A stretch of DNA of 64,000 bases from Aeromicrobium camelliae (lineage in GTDB: Bacteria > Actinomycetota > Actinomycetes > Propionibacteriales > Nocardioidaceae). The stretch's first letter is position 1. Every line of letters starts with the position of its first letter. A program made the translations under genes and the position numbers. The DNA is taken from the NCBI RefSeq assembly GCF_003850045.1, contig NZ_RQJX01000011.1, forward strand, positions 1 through 64,000, written 5' to 3'. The notes beneath the pieces were generated by a model, which made no database searches, was not told the origin of the DNA, and saw only the letters and a list, made by a program, of their open reading frames with translations. Positions 18,506-30,320 of the stretch are shown here, in pieces.

Positions 18506-19393
18506 TCAGTCGTCGAGGTCGATCGGACGCGGACCGAGGTAATCGGGGCCGTAGGCACCGGGCGCGGGACGCCGGGACTTACCGAGCGAACGATGCCCGG
18601 GAGCCATGCGACGGGCGGTGACGAGGAAGGCGGTGTGGCCGTTCATCTTGTGGTCCGGCCGGACTGCCAGCCCCTCCAGGTGCCAGTCCCGCACGAGCGT
18701 CTCCCAGGCGTGCGGTTCGGTGAAGCCGCCGTCCGCGCGCAGCGTCTCGACGAAGCGCGACAGCTGCGTCGTCGTGGCGACGTACGCGCACACGATCCCC
18801 CCGGGGACGAGCCGCTCGGCGGCCAGCGGAACGCACGTCCACGGGTCGACCATGTCGAGGATGAGCCGGTCGATCTCCGACTCGGTCATCGCGACGCGTA
18901 CGTCGCCCACGGTGAGGGTCCACCCCGCCGGGTCCTCACCCATGACCTGCTCGACGTTGCGCCGCGCGGTCTCGGCGAAGTCCTCACGCAGCTCATACGA
19001 ACCGACGTGGCCGTCGGGTCCGACGGCCCGCAGCAGGTACGTGGTGAGGCTTCCGGAGCCGGCGCCGGCCTCGACCACGCGAGCCCCCGGGAAGATGTCG
19101 GCCATCGCCAGGATCTGGGCCGCATCCTTGGGATAGATGATGGCCGCGCCCCTCGGCATCGAGACGACGTACTCGAACAGCAGCGGACGGAAGACCTGGT
19201 AGGGGTGGCCGAGCGACGTCTCGACGACGATCCCCTCGGGATGGCCGATGATGTCGTCGTGGCGGATCTGACCCTTCTTGGTCGAGAACTCCTTGCCCGG
19301 GACGAGCGCGATATTGTGACGCCGCCCCTTCGGATCGGTCAGGCGCACCCAGTCACCCTCGACGAACGGCCCACTGCGACGGGGCGTACTCAC
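18506..19393 (-). CDS. trmI: tRNA (adenine-58-N1)-methyltransferase TrmI
   Basis: The GTG at 19393 follows GAGAGGAG and gives 295 residues. The longer frame is a shadow of the M50 protease gene. It has the N-terminal beta domain (VEGDWVRLTDPKGRRHNIAL) and a Rossmann methyltransferase with SAM motif I VVEAGAGSGSLTTYLL and IDRLILDMVDPW (motif IV). The enzyme methylates A58 in the T-loop of tRNA and works as a tetramer. GTG and the stop codon of the M50 gene overlap by 4 bp. Confidence 0.93.
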   Translation of the reverse strand: MSTPRRSGPFVEGDWVRLTDPKGRRHNIALVPGKEFSTKKGQIRHDDIIGHPEGIVVETSLGHPYQVFRPLLFEYVVSMPRGAAIIYPKDAAQILAMADIFPGARVVEAGAGSGSLTTYLLRAVGPDGHVGSYELREDFAETARRNVEQVMGEDPAGWTLTVGDVRVAMTESEIDRLILDMVDPWTCVPLAAERLVPGGIVCAYVATTTQLSRFVETLRADGGFTEPHAWETLVRDWHLEGLAVRPDHKMNGHTAFLVTARRMAPGHRSLGKSRRPAPGAYGPDYLGPRPIDLDD

Positions 19394-20325
19394 CGGCTCT
19401 CCTCTCGATAGGCGCGGTCGACGGCGGACGCGTCGAGCCGACCGACGACGGTACCGTCCGGCTCGACGAGCGCGTAGACGTGGGCCGGGTGCTCGACCAT
19501 CGCGACCAGCAGGCGCCGCCCGCGCAGCTCCGCCGGCAGCTGCGGCGCGTCCGGGGGCGGCGGCGCGCTGCGGTCGACGAGTTCGCGCGCGACGATCCGG
19601 TCCACGCGGGCCAGGCGCCGCCCGTGGACGAGAGCCGCACTCGATCCCTGCCAGAGGAAGAGGGCGACGACGGCGAAGAGCAGCGAGCGGGTCAGCGAGA
19701 CGGGCTGGTCGAGGTCGGCGGCGACGATCGCCCAGACGACGAGTGCCACGGCCGCGAGCCGACCCAGCCACGCGGCGGCGATGACGCCGGTGGACTCGTT
19801 GCCGGTGAGGCCCCAGATGAGCGCGCGGAACACGCGGCCGCCATCGAGCGGGAGGCCGGGGAGCATGTTGAAGCCCGCCACGAGCACGTTGATGAAGCCG
19901 ACCGACCACAACACGGCGTAGGTCAGGCCCGGCGGAAGCTGCAGAGCGGTCCACCAGGCGGCGAACCCGATGCCGAGCGACGTGAGCGGTCCGACCACGG
20001 CGATGACGAACTCCTGCAGGGGCCGGCGCGACTCGCCTTCCAGGTGGGTCTCACCACCGAGGAGGTGGAGCGTCACCGAGGGCACGCGCATCCCGAACGC
20101 ACGCGCTGCGACGACGTGGGCGACCTCGTGCACGAGGATCGAGGCGTACAGGGCGACGACGAACACCGCGGCGATGGCGTAGGGGTTGCCGCCGAGCCGG
20201 TCGAACTGCGGTGCGAAGACCAGCACGAGGACGAGCCCCATCGCCAGGAGCGAGGGACGGATCAGCAGCTCGGCGCCCGCAACGCGACCGATACGCCAGG
20301 TGCCTGCAGGTCGACGCGCGTTCAC
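19390..20325 (-). CDS. M50 family site-2-type intramembrane metalloprotease
   Basis: The 311-residue membrane protein has the zinc motif HEVAHVV in ILVHEVAHVVAARAFG and the second conserved motif NMLPGLPLDGGRVFRA, which supplies the aspartate ligand. About six membrane segments are followed by a cytoplasmic C-terminal region of about 80 residues that resembles a degraded CBS pair (LVAMVEHPAHVYALVEPDGTV). It is similar to the Rip3 group of actinobacterial site-2 proteases, which cleave membrane-bound regulators; its substrate is unknown. The gene starts with GTG six bases after TAGGTT. Confidence 0.9.
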   Translation of the reverse strand: MNARRPAGTWRIGRVAGAELLIRPSLLAMGLVLVLVFAPQFDRLGGNPYAIAAVFVVALYASILVHEVAHVVAARAFGMRVPSVTLHLLGGETHLEGESRRPLQEFVIAVVGPLTSLGIGFAAWWTALQLPPGLTYAVLWSVGFINVLVAGFNMLPGLPLDGGRVFRALIWGLTGNESTGVIAAAWLGRLAAVALVVWAIVAADLDQPVSLTRSLLFAVVALFLWQGSSAALVHGRRLARVDRIVARELVDRSAPPPPDAPQLPAELRGRRLLVAMVEHPAHVYALVEPDGTVVGRLDASAVDRAYREESR

Positions 20326-20331
20326 GGACCC

Positions 20332-20337
20332 AACCTA
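20332..20337 (-). promoter_or_regulatory. putative leaderless -10 element of the M50 protease-trmI pair (TAGGTT)
   Basis: TAGGTT lies six bases before the GTG at 20325. This promoter faces the PafBC-type promoter at 20358-20380 back to back. Confidence 0.5.
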
Positions 20338-20357
20338 CCCGCCGTGCCTGCGCCGGA

Positions 20358-20380
20358 TTGTCGGTGGCGACGCCTACGGT
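20358..20380 (+). promoter_or_regulatory. PafBC-dependent DNA-damage promoter (RecA-NDp type)
   Basis: TTGTCGGTG, eight bases, then TACGGT fits the published PafBC/RecA-NDp consensus TTGTCRGTG-N8-TANNNT at every defined position. It ends seven bases before the ATG of the RecB-type nuclease, a placement that makes sense for a leaderless mRNA. Both halves of the predicted activator, pafB and pafC, are at 4376-6294. Confidence 0.8.
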
Positions 20381-20387
20381 GGAGGTC

Positions 20388-21254
20388 ATGACGCAGGTCG
20401 ATCTCGAGACGCCGGTGACGCTCAAGCGCTCGCTCTCGCCGAGCCGCGCGAGCGACTTCACCACCTGTCCCCTGCTCTACCGTTTCCGCACGATCGATCG
20501 CCTTCCCGAACCTCCGGACCCGGTGGCGGCCCGCGGAACCCTCGTGCACGCCGTCCTGGAGCGCCTCTTCGACGCCCCGGCGGCCGAACGCACTCTCGAC
20601 CATGCGGCCTCGCTGCTGCCGAGCGAGTGGGACGCCCTCCGCGAGGAGGATCCCCGTCTCGCCGAGCTCTTCGCGTCCGGCGAGGACGCCGCGGCGCAGG
20701 CCGGTTGGCTCGCCTCGGCCACCGATCTGCTCGGCTCGTACTTCGCGATCGAGGACCCGCGGTTCCTCGAGCCCGCGGCGCGCGAGGAACGTCTCGAACT
20801 CGCCCACGACGCCGGAGTGACGCTCACCGGCATCGTCGATCGCATCGACGTGTCCCCCGAGGGACTCGTCCGGGTGGTCGACTACAAGACCGGCAAGGCG
20901 CCCGGTCCGTTGTTCGAGGACAAGGCCCTCGCCCAGCTCAAGTTCTACGCCCTCGTCATCTGGCGCACCCGCGGCGTGATTCCGACGCTGCTGCAGCTGT
21001 ACTACCTCGCCGACCAGTCGGTGTTGTCGTACTCGCCGACCGAGCAGGACCTGCTGGTCACCGAACGCCGCCTGGCGGCGTTGTGGGCGGCGATCGCCGG
21101 CGCCGCCGAGCGCCGCGAGTTCGTCGCCAAGCCGGGTCCGCTGTGCCGGTTCTGCGCGCACCAGAAGCTCTGCCCGGAGTTCGGCGGGACCCCGCCGGAG
21201 CTGCCCGTGATTCAGCTCGTCGACGTCAACGCGCAGAGCCCCGAGGGCGTCTGA
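20388..21254 (+). CDS. RecB-family (PD-(D/E)XK) exonuclease, probably Cas4/AddB-C-terminal-like with Fe-S cysteines
   Basis: The ATG at 20388 gives 288 residues starting just before the conserved SLSPSRASDFTTCPLLYRFR motif. It has the nuclease motifs H-A-V-L-E (helix 1), E and D-Y-K-T-G-K (residues near 164), plus C-terminal cysteines in LCRFCAHQKLCPEF. Together with the N-terminal cysteine (TTCPLLY) these can bind a 4Fe-4S cluster as in AddB-type and Cas4 nucleases. It corresponds in position to Rv2119 of M. tuberculosis. The promoter indicates induction by DNA damage through PafBC. Its end overlaps the convergent HAD gene by 43 bp. Confidence 0.9.
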   Translation: MTQVDLETPVTLKRSLSPSRASDFTTCPLLYRFRTIDRLPEPPDPVAARGTLVHAVLERLFDAPAAERTLDHAASLLPSEWDALREEDPRLAELFASGEDAAAQAGWLASATDLLGSYFAIEDPRFLEPAAREERLELAHDAGVTLTGIVDRIDVSPEGLVRVVDYKTGKAPGPLFEDKALAQLKFYALVIWRTRGVIPTLLQLYYLADQSVLSYSPTEQDLLVTERRLAALWAAIAGAAERREFVAKPGPLCRFCAHQKLCPEFGGTPPELPVIQLVDVNAQSPEGV

Positions 21255-21859
21255 TCCTCCAGCGTGCGAAGGATCGTCCGCCGCGCCGCCTCCGGAACCT
21301 TGACGGCGTGCGGTACCGCCACGACCCAGCAGCCGGCGGCGTTCGCCGAGGTCGCCCCGGTCTTGGAGTCCTCCACGGCGAGGCATCGCGCCGGGTCGAC
21401 GCCGAGCTTCTCAGCCGCCACCAGGTAGGGCTGCGGGTGCGGCTTGGGATGCTCCACCGCGTCGCCCGTCACGACCACGTCGAAGTCCAGGGCGTCCGCG
21501 ACGGGCGCGGCGACCGAGGCATAAGACATCGTCACCAGGGCCTGCGGGACCCCCGCGTCGGCGAAGGCGTGGACGAGTTCGCGTGCGCCGGGCCGCCACG
21601 GCAGGTCGCCCTGCAGTTTGAGAGAGACCCGCTCGATCATGTAGTCGACGATCTGCGCCGCCGTCATCGAGGAGTCGAGGCGCCGCCGGATATAGGCGCC
21701 GGCCTCGAGCAGGCCGCTCCCCACCAGGGCGAGGCTGTCCTCCTCGGTCCACGGCTTGTCATGTGCGGCGGCCAGTTCATGCTCGCTCGCGATCCAGAAC
21801 GGCTCGGTGTCGACGAGAGTTCCGTCCATGTCCCAGAGCACGGCGTCGGGAAGAGTCAC
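21212..21859 (-). CDS. HAD superfamily phosphatase (beta-phosphoglucomutase/phosphoglycolate phosphatase-like)
   Basis: The GTG at 21859 gives 215 residues with the HAD nucleophile motif LWDMDGTLVDTEPFW near the N-terminus, motif II VTMSYAS (Thr/Ser), the motif III lysine in HPKPHPQPYL and motif IV AVEDSKTGATSA. A helical cap lies between motifs I and II (type C1). It should hydrolyse a small phosphate ester; the substrate is unknown. The GTG is six bases after TACTGT. The last 43 bp overlap the end of the RecB-type gene on the other strand. Confidence 0.9.
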   Translation of the reverse strand: MTLPDAVLWDMDGTLVDTEPFWIASEHELAAAHDKPWTEEDSLALVGSGLLEAGAYIRRRLDSSMTAAQIVDYMIERVSLKLQGDLPWRPGARELVHAFADAGVPQALVTMSYASVAAPVADALDFDVVVTGDAVEHPKPHPQPYLVAAEKLGVDPARCLAVEDSKTGATSANAAGCWVVAVPHAVKVPEAARRTILRTLEDQTPSGLCALTSTS

Positions 21860-21865
21860 GCATCC

Positions 21866-21871
21866 ACAGTA
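21866..21871 (-). promoter_or_regulatory. putative leaderless -10 element of the HAD gene (TACTGT)
   Basis: TACTGT ends six bases before the GTG at 21859 and fixes the likely start codon. It lies in the short region shared with metH. Confidence 0.45.
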
Positions 21872-21923
21872 GACTCGTCCCAGCGTTCGATCGTTCGCGG
21901 TAGCCGAGGCGAGCCCGCCGTAG

Positions 21924-21938
21924 GCTGGAAACTCCAGC
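21924..21938. promoter_or_regulatory. short inverted repeat upstream of metH
   Basis: GCTGGA-AAC-TCCAGC is a perfect 6-bp stem with a 3-base loop, 25 bp before the metH start. It could be an operator or a leader hairpin; it is far too small to be a cobalamin riboswitch. Confidence 0.3.
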
Positions 21939-21963
21939 AACTACATGTCGAGGTGTGCTCAAC

Positions 21964-25707
<3,744 letters not shown>

Positions 25708-25716
25708 GCTGACTGC

Positions 25717-26574
25717 GTGACCGAGATCTGGCCCTCCGAGGAGCTCATCGCCTCGCTGCGTCGTCCGTGGCTCGTGGCTGCCTTCGAAGGGTGGAACGAC
25801 GCTGCCGACGCCGCCACCGGCACCATCGACCACCTCATCGAGGAGTGGGACGCCCAGGAGTTCGCCGAGTTCGACGCAGAGGATTTCTACGACTTCCAGG
25901 AGACTCGACCGGTCGTGCGCGGCGAGGACGAGGAGCGGCGCATCTTCTGGCCGACCCCCACGATCTACCTGGCCCGGCCGCCGCACGGGAATCGCGACGT
26001 GCTGCTCCTGCGGGCGATCGAACCGAACTACCGCTGGCGCACGTTCAGTCGTCACATCGTCGACCTTGCGGTCAGGGCCGGTGTGAGCGAGCTCGTGTGC
26101 CTGGGCGCACTTCTCGCCGACGCGCCGCACTCGCGTCCGGTGCCGGTCACCGGAAGTACGGACGACCCCGCCATGGGCCGACGGCTGTCGCTGCAGGCCT
26201 CGCGCTACAACGGGCCCATCGGCATCACGACCGTTCTCGCGGACACCGCGCAGGCGGCGGGCATCGCGTCCGCCTCGCTGTGGGCCGCGGTGCCGCACTA
26301 CCTGGCCGACCCACCCTGCCCGAAGGCGACGTTCGCGCTCCTCGGGGCGCTCGAGGATGCGGTCGGGCAACCCCTGCCCGAAGGCTCGCTCAGCGAGCTC
26401 GCCGCGGCCTGGCAGCGGGGCGCCGACGACGTCACCTCTCAGGACGAGGAACTCGCCGAATACGTGCAGGCGCTCGAGCAGGAGCGCGATTCGGCGGGAG
26501 CGCCGGAGGCGTCCGGCGAGTCCATCGCTCGCGAGTTCGAGCGCTATCTGCGCCGACGCGACCTCGGCCAGTGA
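25717..26574 (+). CDS. PAC2 family protein
   Basis: The 285-residue protein belongs to the PAC2 family (named for a eukaryotic proteasome assembly chaperone), with the typical core P-W-L-V-A-A-F-E-G-W-N-D-A-A-D-A-A near the start, LLRAIEPNYRWRTF, and LVCLGALLADAPHSRP in the middle. It matches Rv2125 of M. tuberculosis in size and position. The bacterial function is not known. Although it sits near proteasome genes, assembly of the actinobacterial 20S core is not known to need it. Confidence 0.88.
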   Translation: MTEIWPSEELIASLRRPWLVAAFEGWNDAADAATGTIDHLIEEWDAQEFAEFDAEDFYDFQETRPVVRGEDEERRIFWPTPTIYLARPPHGNRDVLLLRAIEPNYRWRTFSRHIVDLAVRAGVSELVCLGALLADAPHSRPVPVTGSTDDPAMGRRLSLQASRYNGPIGITTVLADTAQAAGIASASLWAAVPHYLADPPCPKATFALLGALEDAVGQPLPEGSLSELAAAWQRGADDVTSQDEELAEYVQALEQERDSAGAPEASGESIAREFERYLRRRDLGQ

Positions 26575-26580
26575 CCAGCG

Positions 26581-27807
26581 TCAGCGCAGGCTGACGCCCA
26601 GCAGCGCGTCGACCGCGACGGCGACGTCGTCGGCGGCGTCGGGGTCCTCGCCCTCGCTCTGCGCCCACGTGTCGACCGCTGTGAGCGCACGTGGCGCGTC
26701 GAGGTCGTCGGCGAGCGCCTCACGCATCGAGGCGATGACCGGTGCTGCGCCCGGCGCGGCGTCCCGCGCGACGGCCGCGCGCCAGCGGGCGAGCCGCTGC
26801 TCGGCCTCATCGATCTCGTGGCCGAACCACTCCCAATCCTCGCGGTAGCGGTGGGACAGGAGCGCCAGCCGGATCGCCATGGGATCGCGGCCCTCGGCGC
26901 GCAGGCGCGATACGAGAACGAGATTTCCCTTGGACTTCGACATCTTCTCGCCCTCGTAGCCCACCATTCCCCCGTGGACGTAGAACCGCGCGAACGGGTG
27001 GCCGGTGGCGACGGCCGCCTCCGCGGCGCTCATCTCGTGGTGCGGGAAGACGAGATCGGATCCGCCGCCCTGCACGTCGAATGTCACGCCGAGGTGGTGC
27101 AGCGCGATCGCGGCGCACTCGATGTGCCAACCGGGCCGGCCGGGGCCGAGCTCGGACTCCCAGAACGGTTCGCCGGGCCTCGCCGCCTGCCACACCAGAC
27201 AGTCGAGCGGATCACGCTTGCCCGGCCGATCGGGGTCGCCGCCGCGTTCGGCGAACAGCGTGCGCATCGTCGCGTCGTCGTAGTTGCCGACCTGGCCGAA
27301 AGCGGGATCGGCGTGGACGTCGAAGTACAGGTCGTCGTCGACCTCGTACACCGCTCCGGCCTTCTGCAGCTCCTGGATGCGCTCGATCACCAACGGGATG
27401 GACTCCACCGCTCCCGTGTAGTCGTCGGGCGCCAGAACGCGAAGCGCGGTCATGTCGTCGCGGAACAACTGGGTCTCGCGCTCGGCGAGCTCCCGCCAGT
27501 CGACGCCCGTCGCGGTCGCGCGGTCGAGCAGCGGGTCGTCGACGTCGGTGACGTTCTGGGTGTAATGCACGTCGAGGCCGCGATCGCGCCACACCCGCTG
27601 CAGCAGGTCGAAGGCGAGGTAGGTGTTCGCGTGGCCGAGATGAGTCGCGTCGTAGGGCGTGATGCCGCAGACGTAAAGGCGCGCCTCGCGCGGCGGGTCG
27701 ATCGTCTGGAGCGTCCCCGTCGCGGTGTCGTGCACCCGTGCTGCGGGCCCGTGCCCATAACCTCGTGGTGCGAGCGACGGAACCTCAGGACGCGGCCAAC
27801 TCTGCAT
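26581..27807 (-). CDS. mshC: mycothiol cysteine ligase MshC
   Basis: The 408-residue protein is a cysteinyl-tRNA synthetase paralogue without the anticodon-binding domain. Cys47 in [17 protein letters not shown] is a zinc ligand next to the HIGH-like HLGHA, and [10 protein letters not shown] is the KMSKS loop. MshC joins cysteine to the amino group of GlcN-inositol with ATP in mycothiol synthesis, so this organism should make mycothiol. MshC is told from true CysS by its length (about 410) and by the N-terminal PRPEVP-x-LP-like segment. Start ATG is six bases after TAGGCT. Confidence 0.95.
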   Translation of the reverse strand: MQSWPRPEVPSLAPRGYGHGPAARVHDTATGTLQTIDPPREARLYVCGITPYDATHLGHANTYLAFDLLQRVWRDRGLDVHYTQNVTDVDDPLLDRATATGVDWRELAERETQLFRDDMTALRVLAPDDYTGAVESIPLVIERIQELQKAGAVYEVDDDLYFDVHADPAFGQVGNYDDATMRTLFAERGGDPDRPGKRDPLDCLVWQAARPGEPFWESELGPGRPGWHIECAAIALHHLGVTFDVQGGGSDLVFPHHEMSAAEAAVATGHPFARFYVHGGMVGYEGEKMSKSKGNLVLVSRLRAEGRDPMAIRLALLSHRYREDWEWFGHEIDEAEQRLARWRAAVARDAAPGAAPVIASMREALADDLDAPRALTAVDTWAQSEGEDPDAADDVAVAVDALLGVSLR

Positions 27808-27813
27808 GCGCCG

Positions 27814-27819
27814 AGCCTA
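27814..27819 (-). promoter_or_regulatory. putative leaderless -10 element of mshC (TAGGCT)
   Basis: TAGGCT lies six bases before the mshC ATG. The divergent corA gene starts only 29 bp from the mshC start, so the two promoter regions overlap. Confidence 0.5.
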
Positions 27820-27836
27820 TCGGGCACCATAGCCGG

Positions 27837-28805
27837 ATGATCATCGACTGCGCGGTCTACCGGGACGGCGCACGCCTCACGACGGTGCCGAAGGACGCAT
27901 CGAGCGCGGATCTGTCGCGCACGGTCGCGGCGCTCACCGATAAGGAGTTCATCTGGATCGGTATCAGTGATCCGAACCCACCCGAACTCGAGACGATCGG
28001 CGCGGCGTTGCGACTCCATCCGTTGGCGGTCGAGGACATGCTCGAGCCGCACCAGCGTCCGAAGGTAGAGCGCTACCGCGACTACGTCCTCGTTTCCCTG
28101 CGCGCCGTCCATTACGCCGACGACGACGTCACCACGTCCGAGGTCAACGTGTGCCTCGGCGCCCGGTTCGTGGTGACAGTGCGCCGCGGAGAAGGGTCGA
28201 TCGCTCACGCTCGTGCCCAGCTGGAGGCTGACCCTGAGCGTCTAGCGCACGGCCCGATCGCCGCGCTGCACGCGGTGCTCGACCTCCTGGTCGACGGCTA
28301 CGACCAGGTGGCCGCCGAGCTCGAGAACGATGTCGTGGAAGTCGAGGAGTCGGTCTTCTCTGAGGCCCGGACCAAGGACTCCCCGCGGATCTACCGGCTC
28401 AAACGCGAGACGCTCGAGTTCCGCAGAGCCGTCGCGCCACTGAAGGACCCGATCACGCGCTTGTCGGAGGCCGTGCTGCCGGAGCCGGCGCGCCCGTACA
28501 TCCGCGACGTCGCCGACCATCTGTCCCGCGCGATGGAGACGATCGAGACCATCGACAGCCTGCTGGACAACGCCCTGGCGGCTCACCTGGCTCAGCTGAG
28601 CGTGCGGCAGAACGAGGACATGCGCAAGCTCACCGCCGGCGCCACGATCTTCGCAGTCCCCACCGCCATCGCCGGGATCTACGGGATGAACTTCCGCTAC
28701 ATGCCCGAACTCGACTGGCACTTCGGTTACCCGCTCGTGCTCGCCGTGATGGGCGGGTTGTGCGCCTACATCTACTACCGGTTCAAGCGGTCGGGCTGGT
28801 TGTAG
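27837..28805 (+). CDS. corA: CorA-type magnesium/cobalt channel
   Basis: From the ATG at 27837 this encodes 322 residues; the frame is open upstream but only as a shadow of mshC. A cytoplasmic alpha/beta domain is followed by a long stalk helix and two C-terminal membrane helices separated by YGMNFRYMPE, the GMN signature of the CorA pore. Homologues carry Mg2+ and sometimes Co2+ or Ni2+ as pentamers. A role in cobalt supply for B12 would be speculation. The stop overlaps the convergent bluB gene by 23 bp. Confidence 0.92.
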   Translation: MIIDCAVYRDGARLTTVPKDASSADLSRTVAALTDKEFIWIGISDPNPPELETIGAALRLHPLAVEDMLEPHQRPKVERYRDYVLVSLRAVHYADDDVTTSEVNVCLGARFVVTVRRGEGSIAHARAQLEADPERLAHGPIAALHAVLDLLVDGYDQVAAELENDVVEVEESVFSEARTKDSPRIYRLKRETLEFRRAVAPLKDPITRLSEAVLPEPARPYIRDVADHLSRAMETIETIDSLLDNALAAHLAQLSVRQNEDMRKLTAGATIFAVPTAIAGIYGMNFRYMPELDWHFGYPLVLAVMGGLCAYIYYRFKRSGWL

Positions 28806-29442
28806 GCCAGCGGTTCTCCGCGATGAGCTCAGAGAGCGGCCGGGCGGTGGTCCAGCCGGCGTCCTCGAGCATCGGCCGCGGATAGAACTCCTCGACCGGG
28901 CCGAGGCACAGCACGGCGATCGGCTCGGCGCCGTCGGGAAAGCCCAGCAAGGCGGCGAGGTCGTCGGGCTCGAACAACGAGACCCAGCCCATGCCGAGGC
29001 CCTCCGCGCGCGCGGCCAGCCAGAGGTTCTGGATCGCACACGACGCCGAGGCCAGATCCATGTGCGGCATCGTGCGGCGACCGAAGACGTGTCGCTCTCG
29101 ATCCTCGGTCAGGGCCACCACGAGCAGTTCGGCGCAGTCGGTCACCCCCTCGACCTTCAGTCGAGCGAACTCCGCGCCGCGCTCCCCCAGCGCCTCCGCC
29201 GTCCGCTCCGTCTCGGCGCGCACCAGGTCATGGATGCGCGACCGGAGCTCGGCGTCGGTGATGCGGACGAACCGCCAAGGCTGCATCAGCCCGACGCTCG
29301 GCGCCTGGTGTGCTGCCGCCAGGACACGCTGGAGCACGTCCGCAGGGACCTCGCCGCCGCAGAAATGCCGCATGTCCCGGCGCTCGGCGATCGCCCGGTA
29401 GACCGCCGCGCGCTGTGCGGGGGGAAAGGCGTGCGTGCTCAC
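28783..29442 (-). CDS. bluB: 5,6-dimethylbenzimidazole synthase BluB
   Basis: The GTG at 29442 gives 219 residues of a nitroreductase-fold flavoprotein with the BluB hallmarks RRDMRHFCGG (FMN phosphate site), APSVGLMQPWRF and LWLAARAEGLGMGWVSLFEP. BluB breaks down FMNH2 with oxygen to form the lower ligand of vitamin B12. That fits the B12-dependent MetH encoded 3 kb away. The GTG overlaps the uppP stop by 4 bp, an unusual operon partner. A general nitroreductase is the alternative, but the motif set favours BluB. Confidence 0.88.
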   Translation of the reverse strand: MSTHAFPPAQRAAVYRAIAERRDMRHFCGGEVPADVLQRVLAAAHQAPSVGLMQPWRFVRITDAELRSRIHDLVRAETERTAEALGERGAEFARLKVEGVTDCAELLVVALTEDRERHVFGRRTMPHMDLASASCAIQNLWLAARAEGLGMGWVSLFEPDDLAALLGFPDGAEPIAVLCLGPVEEFYPRPMLEDAGWTTARPLSELIAENRWPTTSPTA

Positions 29443-30272
29443 GCCGCGACGGTCGCGCTCAAGGCGCCGGTCGACAGCAGGACGATCACCACGATGCCCA
29501 ACACGATGCGGTAGGCGACGAACGGCGCGTACGAGCGGGTGCTGACGTACCGCAGCAGCCAGTGGATCACCGCCAGGCCCACGACGAACGCGACGACGGT
29601 GCCGACGATCGTGGGCATGGTGCCGTAGGCGTTCTCGCCGCCGGGGATGTCCTTGAGCTTGTAGACACCCGCGCCGACGACCGCTGGAATCGCGAGCAGG
29701 AAGGCGTAGCGCGTGGCGGCCTGCCGCTCGTATCCGAGGAACAGCCCCATCGAGATGGTGGCACCTGAGCGCGACACCCCCGGCACGATCGCCGCCGCCT
29801 GGGCCATGCCGAAGAGCACCGCGTGGCGCGGGGTGAGCTGGTCGATCGCTCGGTTCTTCCGGCCGAACCGTTCGGCGAGGCCGAGCACGACGCCGAGCAC
29901 GATGAGCGTCGTCGCGATGACCCACAAGCTGCGGAACTCGCGGTCGATGAGGTCTTCGAGCAGGAGTCCGAGGATCACGATGGGCAGCGAGCCGATGATG
30001 ATGAACCAGCCCGTGCGCCACGGAGGCTCGCGCCGCGCGTCGGCGGAGAACAGCCCGCGGACCCAGCCCGAGCCGATCGTCCAGATGTCTCGCCAGAAAT
30101 AGAGGACGACCGCCAGCTCGGTGCCGATCTGGACCACCGCCGTGTACGCGGCACCCGGATCCCCCCAACCGAACAGCTGGGGGAAGATCGCCAGGTGCGC
30201 GCTGCTGGAGATCGGAAGGAACTCGGTCAGGCCCTGCAAGAGACCCAGGACGACAGAACGCAGCAGATCCAC
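29439..30272 (-). CDS. uppP: undecaprenyl-diphosphatase UppP (BacA)
   Basis: The 277-residue polytopic membrane protein has the two UppP signature loops: LTEFLPISSSAHL near the N-terminus and PGVSRSGATISMGL in the middle, which hold the catalytic Glu, Ser, His and Arg. It recycles undecaprenyl pyrophosphate to the phosphate used as lipid carrier in peptidoglycan synthesis and gives some bacitracin resistance. It starts with GTG six bases after TAGGCT. Confidence 0.96.
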   Translation of the reverse strand: MDLLRSVVLGLLQGLTEFLPISSSAHLAIFPQLFGWGDPGAAYTAVVQIGTELAVVLYFWRDIWTIGSGWVRGLFSADARREPPWRTGWFIIIGSLPIVILGLLLEDLIDREFRSLWVIATTLIVLGVVLGLAERFGRKNRAIDQLTPRHAVLFGMAQAAAIVPGVSRSGATISMGLFLGYERQAATRYAFLLAIPAVVGAGVYKLKDIPGGENAYGTMPTIVGTVVAFVVGLAVIHWLLRYVSTRSYAPFVAYRIVLGIVVIVLLSTGALSATVAA

Positions 30273-30278
30273 CGTGCG

Positions 30279-30284
30279 AGCCTA
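30279..30284 (-). promoter_or_regulatory. putative leaderless -10 element of uppP-bluB (TAGGCT)
   Basis: TAGGCT lies six bases before the uppP GTG. The divergent aldo/keto reductase has a matching element at 30309-30314 only 24 bp away. Confidence 0.5.
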
Positions 30285-30308
30285 CACGCGCGCTGAGGCG
30301 CGACTGGC

Positions 30309-30314
30309 TACCCT
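30309..30314 (+). promoter_or_regulatory. putative leaderless -10 element of the aldo/keto reductase gene (TACCCT)
   Basis: TACCCT ends six bases before the ATG at 30321; no ribosome-binding site is visible. Confidence 0.45.
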
Positions 30315-30320
30315 GCTGCC

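Noticed and set aside
21860-21963. cobalamin riboswitch before metH
   Set aside because: Only about 100 bp are available and none of the B12-box features was seen; just a 6-bp hairpin is present.
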